From contig JAUXAU010000030.1 of the NCBI GenBank assembly GCA_030619765.1, forward strand, positions 1-35,927: a stretch of DNA of 35,927 nucleotides, in the 5' to 3' direction. The notes beneath the pieces are model-generated. The model was not told the DNA's origin and did not search any database. It saw only the letters and a program-made list of their open reading frames with translations. The first letter of the stretch is position 1; every line of letters starts with the position of its first letter. The DNA is from Thermoplasmatota archaeon. Lineage in GTDB: Archaea; Thermoplasmatota; E2; DHVEG-1. A program made the translations under genes and the position numbers. Positions 15,795 through 25,169 of this stretch are shown in pieces.

Positions 15795-16919
15795 ATGGCA
15801 AAAACAGGAGTTGCAAACCTCCCATTACATCCTGGTAAAGCACCACGATGGTTATTCAAAAGAATGGTATCATTATCCAAAGGCATTATAGAGGTTATGT
15901 CATATGAATATGGAAAAAATGAGTTTTTACAAAGAATCTCTGATCCGTTTTGGTTTCAAGCATTGTCATGTGTCCTTGGTTTTGATTGGCATTCTAGTGG
16001 TACTACTACGGTAACTTGTGGGGCTTTAAAAGAGGCGATAGATCCAGAGGAATTTGGTTTTGCAATAGTTGGAGGAAAAGGCAAAGCATCAAGAAAAACC
16101 CTATGTGATGTCGAAAAAATCGGTGAGTTGTATAATTTTTCAACTCCGTCAATAGAGGAATTAAAATATTCTAGTCGAATGACTGCAAAAATAGACAATA
16201 CAGCAATACAAGACGGGTATGATCTTTACCATCATGTGTTTATTTTTTCTGAAGATAGAAAATGGGTAGTGATACAGCAAGGATTGAATACTCAAACTAA
16301 CTATGCAAGAAGATATCATTGGCTTTCAGACGAGGTAGATAACTTTGTGTGTGAACCACATAATGCAATAGTAGGAGATATTCATCAAAAAATGGTTTTG
16401 GATATGACAGCAAAACAAAGCAAATTGACTCAAAAAATATCTGTAGATTTAATTAATGATAACCCAGATCATCTCAAAAGAGATTGGGCAGAGTTAACCC
16501 TACCTCATAACCAGAGAACATTAGATAACTGGATGTGTTCTGGTAAAAACACTAAAACAATAGAATATCTGCATATGCCTAAGATTATAAACTGGTCAAA
16601 AATGAAAGAAGTCTATGATTTTCAACCAAAAAACTATGAACAATTGTTATCAATTAAAGGAGTTGGACCAAATACTGTAAGAGCCCTAGCGTTAATATCT
16701 GATCTTATTTATGGCGAGAAACCATCATGGTCCGACCCTGTTAAATTTAGCTTTACGGTAGGAGGTAAAGATGGTGTACCGTTTCCTGTAGATAGAAAAG
16801 CAATGGATGAATCAACAAATCTTATAACGCAGGGAATAAAACAAGCTAAAATTGGAGATAAAGAGAAAATAAATGCATTAAGAAGATTGAAAAAGTTTAT
16901 TCCTGAAAATAAGCAATAG
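15795..16919 (+). CDS. DUF763 domain protein with helix-hairpin-helix motif
   Basis: A 374-residue DUF763 protein. Diagnostic stretches are TGVANLPLHPGKAPRWLF at the N-terminus, VVIQQGLNTQTNYARRYHWLS in the middle (21 positions, about 160-180) and the C-terminal DPVKFSFTVGGKDGVPFPVDR block. LLSIKGVGPNTVRALALIS (about 286-304) is a helix-hairpin-helix, pointing to DNA contact. Family members occur in archaea and thermophilic bacteria, sometimes discussed near DNA repair genes; no enzyme activity is established that I know of. It stands alone on the plus strand, convergent with a response regulator. Confidence 0.9.
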   Translation: MAKTGVANLPLHPGKAPRWLFKRMVSLSKGIIEVMSYEYGKNEFLQRISDPFWFQALSCVLGFDWHSSGTTTVTCGALKEAIDPEEFGFAIVGGKGKASRKTLCDVEKIGELYNFSTPSIEELKYSSRMTAKIDNTAIQDGYDLYHHVFIFSEDRKWVVIQQGLNTQTNYARRYHWLSDEVDNFVCEPHNAIVGDIHQKMVLDMTAKQSKLTQKISVDLINDNPDHLKRDWAELTLPHNQRTLDNWMCSGKNTKTIEYLHMPKIINWSKMKEVYDFQPKNYEQLLSIKGVGPNTVRALALISDLIYGEKPSWSDPVKFSFTVGGKDGVPFPVDRKAMDESTNLITQGIKQAKIGDKEKINALRRLKKFIPENKQ

Positions 16920-16950
16920 GGATACAATTTTACAACAGCTTTTTTAATTT

Positions 16951-17316
16951 TTAGATTAATTTTCTAATACTTTCAATTAGTTCACTGATGTTAAATGGTT
17001 TTGATATATAATCATGCACATATGGTTCAAGTCCCTTCATCTTTTCATGATGAGGAGTACCTATTGCTGTCATCACTATTATGTCTACATTCTTTTCCAG
17101 TCCATTGTCAACAATTTCTCTTATCGTGTCCCATCCATCCATTGTCGGCATCATTATATCTATGAGAAGAATTCCCTTGAAATCATTTTTCAACTTATCA
17201 ATACATTTGATACCATCATTTACAGTAAATACTTCATGACCTTGATGCTCAAAAATATCTTTTACAGAATGAAGTGTGTCATTGTCGTCATCCACAACCA
17301 AAATATTTCTACTCAC
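16951..17316 (-). CDS. Stand-alone response regulator receiver protein
   Basis: A 121-residue CheY-type receiver domain with no output domain. The acidic pocket is VVDDDND (7-13), the phosphoacceptor is Asp53 in LLIDIMMPTMDGWD, and the conserved Thr and Lys are in VMTAIG and YISKPF. It starts with GTG (17316-17314) behind an AAGGTGA SD. No histidine kinase is encoded nearby. It is paralogous to the regulator at 34434, sharing the DDNxDxLHS start and a GIxCxxxLK segment. Confidence 0.92.
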   Translation of the reverse strand: MSRNILVVDDDNDTLHSVKDIFEHQGHEVFTVNDGIKCIDKLKNDFKGILLIDIMMPTMDGWDTIREIVDNGLEKNVDIIVMTAIGTPHHEKMKGLEPYVHDYISKPFNISELIESIRKLI

Positions 17317-17519
17317 TTTTTCACCTTCTGTCTATACTTTAGACATTGATACTATATGACATGTTATACTTTATTGAATATCTTATTTAAAACTAACGTG
17401 TCAAAATGTCATAATGAAAAAAATAATACCAGTAGAATCATCTGTAGAGATTTATTATTGTCATAATTACATCCGATTCAAATTTAAATCAACTTTTAAA
17501 ATGTAAAAAATGATGGGGT

Positions 17520-18071
17520 TTATTTGCTGGTAAGCCCTAACGAAGAAAGTTCCTTTGATAATTTTTCCACTGCTAATGACACATCCTCTATCTTTCTTGC
17601 ACCTGCACAGACTATTTTACCAGAGCCGAATAACAACATAGCTACGCGTGGTTCTTTTATTCTATAAACCAATCCTGGAAACTGTTCTGGCTCATATTCT
17701 ACATTTTCCAAACCTAGAGCAACAGCAACTTCATTAAGATTAAATTCGTTACCTAAATCAGATGTGGCCACGATGTTTTGTATTACTATTTCAGGATCCT
17801 TATAAACATCTACACCTAATTTTTTCAGCTTTTCTGCTATTATTTTGATAGTGGTTTTCACATCTCCAATATTTTTAGCTCCAGTGCAATTTGCCTTTCC
17901 ACTTCTAAAAAGGAGTGTAGCCGTCTTCGGGTTTTTTAATCTGAAAATCAACCCCGGGAATTGTTCAGGTTCATATTCAGTTTCTTCTATAGCTTTCGTT
18001 ATAACGTCTAAGTCTAATTTCTCTGCAAATATTGTGGATGCTACAATGTTTTGTACTTTTATTTCTATCAT
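17520..18071 (-). CDS. tbp: TATA-box-binding protein (TBP)
   Basis: A basal transcription factor of 183 residues made of two about 90-residue direct repeats. Each contains YEPEQFPGL followed by a LLFxSGKxxCxGAxxxxDV segment, the saddle halves that bind the TATA element. ATG 18071 was chosen because GGAG lies upstream and the resulting length equals typical archaeal TBPs; an in-frame TTG 21 bases earlier is less likely. It has no long acidic tail. Confidence 0.97.
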   Translation of the reverse strand: MIEIKVQNIVASTIFAEKLDLDVITKAIEETEYEPEQFPGLIFRLKNPKTATLLFRSGKANCTGAKNIGDVKTTIKIIAEKLKKLGVDVYKDPEIVIQNIVATSDLGNEFNLNEVAVALGLENVEYEPEQFPGLVYRIKEPRVAMLLFGSGKIVCAGARKIEDVSLAVEKLSKELSSLGLTSK

Positions 18072-18288
18072 ATAGTTATCACTCCGCACCAATTAGTATC
18101 AAAGTTTTTTGGCGGCAAAACCCAAAACATGTTTATGTATTAAAATAATTCTCTCCAAATTTACTGTTTTTTCTAATATGACCATTATCACTTTCTTTGA
18201 TTTGGATAAAGATAATAGGGAGGTTTAAGGGAAGATTAATAATTTATTTATGGCATAACAATAATAGGACAAATCTGATGTTCCCATG

Positions 18289-18298
18289 ATTTATATAG
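18289..18298 (+). promoter_or_regulatory. TATA box of the transglutaminase-like gene
   Basis: GATTTATATA lies about 60 bases before the TTG start and about 30 bases before a GGGGGC SD-like site at 18323-18328. This predicts a transcript start near 18318-18322, just before that site. Confidence 0.45.
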
Positions 18299-18351
18299 TA
18301 AAAATGCATTAATATAATTATTGGGGGCTTCAAATTAAAAACAATAAAAGA

Positions 18352-21210
18352 TTGATATCAATTGGAAGAATGTTTACAATTTTAATATTATCAATTTTTC
18401 TAATCTTACCAAGTACATTTGGAGCTAGTTATTCTTTAGAAAGCAGTATTCATCCTGATCAGAAAATTGTTACAAAGATTTCTAGGCAAATAGAAATCCC
18501 AGCTGGATCTGATTACTACATAAAGTTTTCCTCAGAGAACTTATCGTTAGAGGGACATGAGATTGAATCTTATTCATCGGGACTGTCAGAAAAAGTGAAA
18601 GCAGCTATTGCTAAATCTCCTAATTGGATTCAAAGAGAACTTACAAGACAATTTCATGCAATTGATATTCCTGAAGAATATGCAGATCTACTATTGAATA
18701 CGAGCAAAAAATATGCAGATGAGATAGCTTTTTCAATAGCTTGCTCCCCGTTGGGTAATGTTCCCTCAGTTGAGGTCATTAGAGATAACGTATTTTTTCT
18801 CTACGAGAATAATAAATGGATAAAATATGCTGACATTATAGATTATGATGACGGAATGGGGGGGTATTATTCTACTATAAGGTACAAGGTTATTGAAAAT
18901 GGGACAGAGAAGCTGTTTGAATATCCTAAAGATATCTATTATTGGTATGTTGTACAACCGAAAATATCGAGCGAAAATGCTATGTATATTTATGGTAACT
19001 TTTGGCGAGATTATCTCTTTAATCATAATGACTTAGGATACCCTTTGTTAAAGGAGAAGTTGGCAAACATAAAGTATCTGTGGGACTGTGAGTCCTATTA
19101 CCAACCTGGTAACAGGCTATGGAAATGGAGCATAGAAAACCATCCAACTGCTATTGAAGCTATAAGCTATTGGATTGGAAAGACTGTTCCTGCTCAGGCT
19201 ATAGGCAGTAGGCCTGGCCAACCCAATATAATTGCTCATGAGCATAATGGATGGTGTGGGGAATTACAAAGAATTGCAGTTGCTGCACAAAGAACATTAT
19301 TGGTGCCATCTGTTGGTGCATGTAATATTGGAGAAGATCATGTATGGAGGGAATTTTATGAAAGAGGTTGGCATGAGAATGATAACTGGTGGGCAGATGG
19401 TGGAGGAGCTGTAGACAAACCAGATGTTTATGAATATGGATGGGGAAAAAACATGTCTGCTGTCTATGCCTGGAAAGGAGATAGCTCCATATATGAGATA
19501 ACATCGCGATACATTCATCCAGAAGATCGAAATACGGTAAGATTTGTTGTGAAGGATATCTATCTTCAACCTGTTGATGGAGCCAGAGTAACCGTATTAG
19601 TACATGGGATAAAAGATATCACGTGGATAAAAAATATAATATGGGAAAAAATCGAGGAAATCTGGGATAGATTGCCTCAAGCGATTAAGGGAAAAATCCT
19701 CCAAGCTATCTATAACAAGATAAAAGAAAAGTATAATGAGATTCCTGATACGATCGAAGGGTTAACTATTACAACTTGGAACTATACTAACATAAACGGA
19801 GAGTGTACATTTCAGTTAGGTAAAGGACATGACTATCTTTTCATCGTTCAACAAGGTAATCTTAGAAAACCTTGGCAATTCGCAAAAAATAATGCTCTAA
19901 GGATTCTACGCACTCCTAAAGATACCAAATTTCTGGTAGTATTTCTAGATCTTTCTCATAAGATTCAGAGACATTACAATAAAAAAATGTTTGAGGGAGA
20001 CTGTTTCTTTGATATTTCCTTTGATACCAGATCATATCAATTACACAAAAATATTATGGGCGACAACATCGGAGTATACAGCGGTATGGGAAAAACCGAT
20101 TTTTTTGTCTTGGATAAAGAAAACTTTGAAAAATATAAGAGTGGGAAGAAATTCAACTGCTTCAATTACATTGAGGGAGAAGAAGCGGCTATGAGTCTTA
20201 GCGCAAGTAAAAATGATTGGTATATAGTATTTAGAAATCATGCCCGCCATATCAACATTATTTTAGATTTTTCAATTCAGGTTGAAGTATCTACCAATGT
20301 TTATAGAGTACAAATTGTTTCTCCAGATACAAGTATTTTTGATAATCCAGTTTTTAATGTTGGTGAAACAATCAATATTACTGGAATAGCAACTGAAGGC
20401 ATCATTCTCAACATAGATGGTGAATCCACAGAAATATCTACAATGGAGGGTAAATGGTTTTATGAATGGAATACATCTGAAAATATGCCAGGAGAATATG
20501 TAATTACTGCTGAATGTGGCGATGCGCTAGATGAAAGATTGATAACACTGATTGACGAAACCCTTCCAGAAATAAGAATAAACGAACCCACAAACGATGA
20601 GATTGTGGAAGGAGATGAAATTACAATATCAGGTAATAGCTGGGACAATATTGGTATTGAAAGAGTTGAAGTTGCCATGGATGACGGTGAATTTAAAGAA
20701 GCAAATGGTACAGAAAACTGGTTTATCGAATGGGATATAAGCGAACTTGAGCTAGATGATCATATAATTTCAGCTAGAGCAGTTGACTTGCTCGGAAAAA
20801 AATCGATTCATAGGATATCTATCATAGTAAATGAAAGTGGTCACGTATGGGGTCCACAGATCAATAATTTCTATCATAAACCAGAGAATCCTACCAACGT
20901 TAGCAATGTCGTAATATATGCAAATGTAACTAATGCAAGCCCATTTGATATTAAACGGGTTGTTTTGTACTGTGATAATGATACCGAAATTAATTCATAT
21001 GAGATGTACAGATATGGCAATAATCCTGTTCAAGAGAGACATGAAGAAGATCCATTATTTAACGAGTCAAATGAACCTATATTTGGCTTTGAACTAGGAC
21101 AATTTTCTACTGGGGAGAATATAACTTATTGGATAGTTTCATATGATGCGGCGAATAACTCTGAACAATCAGAAGAGAAATCTTTCATAGTGGGCAGTCT
21201 TAGGAATTAA
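18352..21210 (+). CDS. Large secreted transglutaminase-like protein with Ig-like domains
   Basis: A protein of about 952 residues with a signal segment in the first 25. The transglutaminase-like core carries the nucleophile in EHNGWCGELQRIAVAA (Cys about 302), the histidine in GEDHVWREFY (about 330) and a following DNWW acid (about 344). A carboxypeptidase-regulatory-like beta domain lies at about 395-500. Two Ig-like modules span about 660-825, then a beta-rich end with YDAANN. It may be a papain-fold peptidase or cross-linker acting outside the cell. The start is uncertain: no ATG fits; TTG 18352 is used here. An ATT at 18334 sits 6 bases after GGGGGC and would add a basic KNNKR n-region to the signal peptide. 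Confidence 0.78.
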   Translation: MISIGRMFTILILSIFLILPSTFGASYSLESSIHPDQKIVTKISRQIEIPAGSDYYIKFSSENLSLEGHEIESYSSGLSEKVKAAIAKSPNWIQRELTRQFHAIDIPEEYADLLLNTSKKYADEIAFSIACSPLGNVPSVEVIRDNVFFLYENNKWIKYADIIDYDDGMGGYYSTIRYKVIENGTEKLFEYPKDIYYWYVVQPKISSENAMYIYGNFWRDYLFNHNDLGYPLLKEKLANIKYLWDCESYYQPGNRLWKWSIENHPTAIEAISYWIGKTVPAQAIGSRPGQPNIIAHEHNGWCGELQRIAVAAQRTLLVPSVGACNIGEDHVWREFYERGWHENDNWWADGGGAVDKPDVYEYGWGKNMSAVYAWKGDSSIYEITSRYIHPEDRNTVRFVVKDIYLQPVDGARVTVLVHGIKDITWIKNIIWEKIEEIWDRLPQAIKGKILQAIYNKIKEKYNEIPDTIEGLTITTWNYTNINGECTFQLGKGHDYLFIVQQGNLRKPWQFAKNNALRILRTPKDTKFLVVFLDLSHKIQRHYNKKMFEGDCFFDISFDTRSYQLHKNIMGDNIGVYSGMGKTDFFVLDKENFEKYKSGKKFNCFNYIEGEEAAMSLSASKNDWYIVFRNHARHINIILDFSIQVEVSTNVYRVQIVSPDTSIFDNPVFNVGETINITGIATEGIILNIDGESTEISTMEGKWFYEWNTSENMPGEYVITAECGDALDERLITLIDETLPEIRINEPTNDEIVEGDEITISGNSWDNIGIERVEVAMDDGEFKEANGTENWFIEWDISELELDDHIISARAVDLLGKKSIHRISIIVNESGHVWGPQINNFYHKPENPTNVSNVVIYANVTNASPFDIKRVVLYCDNDTEINSYEMYRYGNNPVQERHEEDPLFNESNEPIFGFELGQFSTGENITYWIVSYDAANNSEQSEEKSFIVGSLRN

Positions 21211-21383
21211 CTTTTTTTAATTCTGTAAAATATGACTAACAAAATAATAAACAAATAAACTTAGTGATGCAAAAATAAGATTTGTTCATTAATGCCGCCA
21301 ATGTTTCATTATTTTTCCAAAATATTTAAATTCTAGTATATATACTATAACATTATAATCTTGCATCATGGAGAACTCCAAAA

Positions 21384-22997
21384 ATGAAAAATAGTACACT
21401 TAGAAAAAATTTAGTGCTTATAATAATATTTTTTATTGTAATGAGTGCTGTACCAAATATATGTGGAACTATTGGAGGCGATAGCTTAAATTTTGAGAAA
21501 AATGACAAAAATGCTCATCAGGAGAGTTTCTCTGAATGGAAACAACTAATAGGCAACGAAACCGCAGGGTTTGGAAGAGATACTAGCCATGCCATTAGGG
21601 GGTTAGAAATCTATAAAGATGAACTGTACATTGGAACGCAGAGTCTTAATAAGTCAAAATTATTGGGGCCTCCCGGTTTAAATAGAATTATGGACGATGG
21701 TTTTTTATTATATGGAGATTTATCCAAGCAGTTGCCGTTCATTTTTGAGAAAAAATTATTGTTACCAATTCTTATCTCCAGAAGACTCGAAAACAACAAC
21801 CATAATTTTTTGATGTTTTGGTTAAGCATGTCTTTAAACCTGGCTATGCACATGAGAGCAAGAATGAGTGATGGGTGTGAAGTTTGGAAATATAACTCTA
21901 GTCTTGATACGTGGTCTCAACTTATTGGGGATCGTCCTGAAGCGGATATGCCCAAAGGTTTTGGAGATGCAAAAACCCTTGCTGCATCAGTTATAAAAAA
22001 GTTTAAAGGTAAATTATACGTCGGAACGTGGACAAGTCCCCTAAAAGGATGCGAAATCTGGAGATACGATGGTAGTAACTGGGAGCAGGTAGTAGGAGAA
22101 AACGCATTAATAAAGGGAGGGTTTAATGATTCAAAGAATATCGCTGTGTGGTGTATTGAAGAATTTAACGATTATCTCTACGTTGGTACAATGAATTGGG
22201 ATTACACTGATAGTGGCGGCTGTCAAATCTGGAGAACACAGGATGGCATACATTGGAGCAGAGTAGTAAATAGAGGATTTAGAGATTTCCTTCCTGAGGC
22301 AGAGCAAAACGTACATAATACGTATGCTTGGAGCACAGAAGTATTTCAAGATCATCTCTACATCGGAACTTTTAACACCAACTCTGTTTTCAGATTTAAA
22401 AATGCTGGTTGTCAGCTATTGAGAACTTCAAATGGCGAAGACTGGGAGAAAGTAGAATGTCCAGGTGGAGATGGATTTGGGGAGAAAGAGAACTACGGCA
22501 TCCGGTGTATGGCAATTTATAATGATGAATTGTATGTTGCCACTGCCACAGATGGGTATCAACTAAACGGACCTAATGTTCAAGGTTGTGAAATCTATAA
22601 GTATGACGGAGCTAATTGGACTGAGGTAATCGGAGAAGGAAGGATTAATCCAGATGAAAAGGATGGATTTGGATCCAAATGGAATAAGTATGTATGGTCC
22701 ATGATTGTTTCCTCAGACAACAAACTGTGGGTCGGTACTCTCAATATGCAAATTAGGATGATAGGAGAAGACACGAAAGGATGTGAAGTCTGGTGTTACA
22801 ATGGAACAAAGTGGATGCCGATTGTAAAAGAAGGTATCGGTGAAATAAATAATGGCTTTGGTAACATTTACAATGAAGGTGCACGTGGGATGATGGAGTA
22901 TCCTGCAGGAAGTGGAAATATTGTTGTTGGAACGTTTAAACTAACGAAGCCTTTCAAAGCTTCAGAAGGATGCGAGATATGGATGCGGTATGGATAG
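21384..22997 (+). CDS. Secreted beta-propeller-like repeat protein, function unknown
   Basis: A 537-residue exported protein with a signal segment at about 10-28. The body is about seven repeats of the pattern LYVGT, then a loop, GCEIWRYDG, W, VVGE and GFG; examples include YLYVGT, HLYIGT and ELYVAT, and GCQIWRTQDG, GCEIYKYDG, GCEVWCYNG. Seven such repeats suggest a seven-bladed propeller. A single cysteine per blade sits just before the acidic EIW strand. I do not recognise a named family. It follows the transglutaminase-like gene with a 173-base gap and has its own AATATTTAAATT-type promoter candidate (about 21321-21333) and a GGAG SD. Confidence 0.75.
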   Translation: MKNSTLRKNLVLIIIFFIVMSAVPNICGTIGGDSLNFEKNDKNAHQESFSEWKQLIGNETAGFGRDTSHAIRGLEIYKDELYIGTQSLNKSKLLGPPGLNRIMDDGFLLYGDLSKQLPFIFEKKLLLPILISRRLENNNHNFLMFWLSMSLNLAMHMRARMSDGCEVWKYNSSLDTWSQLIGDRPEADMPKGFGDAKTLAASVIKKFKGKLYVGTWTSPLKGCEIWRYDGSNWEQVVGENALIKGGFNDSKNIAVWCIEEFNDYLYVGTMNWDYTDSGGCQIWRTQDGIHWSRVVNRGFRDFLPEAEQNVHNTYAWSTEVFQDHLYIGTFNTNSVFRFKNAGCQLLRTSNGEDWEKVECPGGDGFGEKENYGIRCMAIYNDELYVATATDGYQLNGPNVQGCEIYKYDGANWTEVIGEGRINPDEKDGFGSKWNKYVWSMIVSSDNKLWVGTLNMQIRMIGEDTKGCEVWCYNGTKWMPIVKEGIGEINNGFGNIYNEGARGMMEYPAGSGNIVVGTFKLTKPFKASEGCEIWMRYG

Positions 22998-23064
22998 GCG
23001 ACTTAACATGATTAAGGAAACTATAAATACGCTGTTAAATAATATTATTGACTTGAGAGGATAA

Positions 23065-24045
23065 ATGATAAGACGCACATCACTAAAAATAATGATAATT
23101 ACAATAATTATTCAGCTTCTCTGTTTTAGCTTAATAAATGGTGCTGTAAGTGGAAGCACCAATGCTATAACGAAAGAATATAACGAAAGGCAAGAAAGTA
23201 GCATAAATCAAGTAAATATATCATTTGAAAGCAGCAACTATACATTATATGGAGAGATTTTTTATCCATCAAATGTATCGAAAACGTATCCCGGCATAGT
23301 TTTTTGTGAAGGCCATGGAGGTTACATAAGTGCCTATGATTGGATACCTAAAGCCTTGACCGAAGAGGGATATGTAGTATTAATTTTTGACCTTCCAGGC
23401 CAAGGTAAATCTGAAGGTATCTTTCCAATACGATCCATTAATATTCCTATTTTAAACATCTATTTTCGATATACTTTTCTAATAGAAACACCTATTCATT
23501 ATGTATTACGTGAATGGACTACCGCAACATCAGATGCTTTAACTTATCTTTTAGAAGAAAGCCCTGTAAAAAATATGATCGATAACACAAGTATTGGGTT
23601 AATTGGTCATTCACTTGGCGGGATAACAGTGACTGAGACTGCTGTTATAGATGAAAGAGTAGATGCTGTTGTTGCATTATCCCAGGGCAATCCACTAATA
23701 ATCAGTAAGATTGATGTTCCGATACAGTTTCAGGGTGGCTGTTTTGATCTAGGAACATATAGTATTCCTATAATATCACGGTGTTACAGTAAGGCAAATA
23801 CACCAAAGGAGTTAATCGCTATTGAAGGTGGTACTCACCTCGGTTTTTCAACTGCGTTTGGCCCGTTATGCCCTTGTCCGAGGTGGCAAAAAGATATTTG
23901 CTTACGATATGCAATAGGGTGGTTTGATTATTTTCTAAAAAACAAAACAGATGCTTATGAGACAATAACTACTGGCACTGATCATTTGTCAAGGTTTATT
24001 AAATCTAGGTACAACTTTGGAGATGGCGATCGTATTCTGGAATAA
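23065..24045 (+). CDS. Secreted alpha/beta hydrolase
   Basis: A 326-residue exported alpha/beta hydrolase with a signal segment at about 8-28. The nucleophile elbow is GLIGHSLGG (Ser183), the oxyanion region is FCEGHGGY, and the likely catalytic histidine is His258 in EGGTHLGFS. The acid is not assigned. It resembles dienelactone hydrolase/chlorophyllase-type esterases. A CPCPRW insert after the histidine is unusual. It lies 67 bases after the propeller gene on the same strand; substrates could be envelope esters, but nothing in the sequence fixes this. Confidence 0.82.
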   Translation: MIRRTSLKIMIITIIIQLLCFSLINGAVSGSTNAITKEYNERQESSINQVNISFESSNYTLYGEIFYPSNVSKTYPGIVFCEGHGGYISAYDWIPKALTEEGYVVLIFDLPGQGKSEGIFPIRSINIPILNIYFRYTFLIETPIHYVLREWTTATSDALTYLLEESPVKNMIDNTSIGLIGHSLGGITVTETAVIDERVDAVVALSQGNPLIISKIDVPIQFQGGCFDLGTYSIPIISRCYSKANTPKELIAIEGGTHLGFSTAFGPLCPCPRWQKDICLRYAIGWFDYFLKNKTDAYETITTGTDHLSRFIKSRYNFGDGDRILE

Positions 24046-24104
24046 AAACAATAAAATATACATTACATTAAACTATAATAATTTCACAGTTAACGGGAGG
24101 TTTC

Positions 24105-25013
24105 TCATCTTAAAGCATAAAGCATGGTATTGCGCATTAATCGAGTATCCCGATTTAACTTTTTAAGACCTATATCCTTGCCGCGTCCTCTTATATTTGT
24201 GACCTCAAACACGCTATAGCCTTCATTTATAAGCATCAAAATAACCGCGTTGGCAGACGATTGGAATTTTAGTAGTAGTTGTAAAGGATGAACTTCTACG
24301 AATAATTTGACCTTACTACTTTTAAGGATATTTTGCATTCCATTAAGAACCTTCATCTCGGCCCCCTCAACATCGATTTTAATGACATCAGGAGTTGATT
24401 TTTTATCCTTGAAAAAATCATCCAAGGTAAAAGCTTGAACCGATATTACTTGATCGGATTTGACTTGCGAAGAATTAGCAGATAGGCTAAACATCGGACT
24501 TGGATGTTTTGAATCTCCAATATAACTAACAAATCCTGGAGAATCAGTTATGGCTGCATGATATATATGTACGTCCTTACATCCATTAAGCTTCAAGTTT
24601 TTCTCTAACAGAGAATAATTCAATTCATCCATTTCAAATGCATAGATGGTTCCATCAGACACAATTTTAGATGCTAAAAAAGTATAGTAACCTATATTAG
24701 CTCCAACATCAACAAAACACTTAGAGGGTTTTAAACTTTCAACAAGTAGCTTTGTGACATTTTCTTCATGTATTTTGCCTCTATCACATCTTGCGTAAAT
24801 CCAGAATCTTGAATAAGAATCCTCCATTGAGAAAACAACAGTTACGCCATGAGCTTCTACAACAAACCTTTTTGCTTTTCCATATTTTTTATTAACAATG
24901 TACTTGGAAAAATTTGATGTAATCGAAGGGATTTTGAGATAAAGTAAAGTTATAAATTCTTCGACTCCTGGAAGTCTTAGAACTTTAGTAATAAACGCCA
25001 TCATCCTTTTCAT
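24105..25013 (-). CDS. FkbM-family SAM-dependent methyltransferase
   Basis: A 302-residue FkbM-type methyltransferase, probably an O-methyltransferase of sugars or other surface metabolites. The SAM-binding motif is VDVGANIGYYTFLA (about 98-111), motif II is YAFEMDE, and the family hallmark is VIKIDVEGAEMKVL. It is convergent with the hydrolase gene and divergent from the sulfotransferase. Together with the glycosyltransferase and sulfotransferase it suggests glycan decoration. Confidence 0.9.
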   Translation of the reverse strand: MKRMMAFITKVLRLPGVEEFITLLYLKIPSITSNFSKYIVNKKYGKAKRFVVEAHGVTVVFSMEDSYSRFWIYARCDRGKIHEENVTKLLVESLKPSKCFVDVGANIGYYTFLASKIVSDGTIYAFEMDELNYSLLEKNLKLNGCKDVHIYHAAITDSPGFVSYIGDSKHPSPMFSLSANSSQVKSDQVISVQAFTLDDFFKDKKSTPDVIKIDVEGAEMKVLNGMQNILKSSKVKLFVEVHPLQLLLKFQSSANAVILMLINEGYSVFEVTNIRGRGKDIGLKKLNRDTRLMRNTMLYALR

Positions 25014-25169
25014 ATCATTCTTTAGCCCATGGTATATTTAAGTAATATAATTTACTAATATCATCTAACTCATATTATCAAGGTTTATATTTGATAATTT
25101 AATATGGGGAAAAGTATGTTAAATCATTTGTGTAAAAATGGCTATTTTTTGAAATTGGAGAGTTAAATT

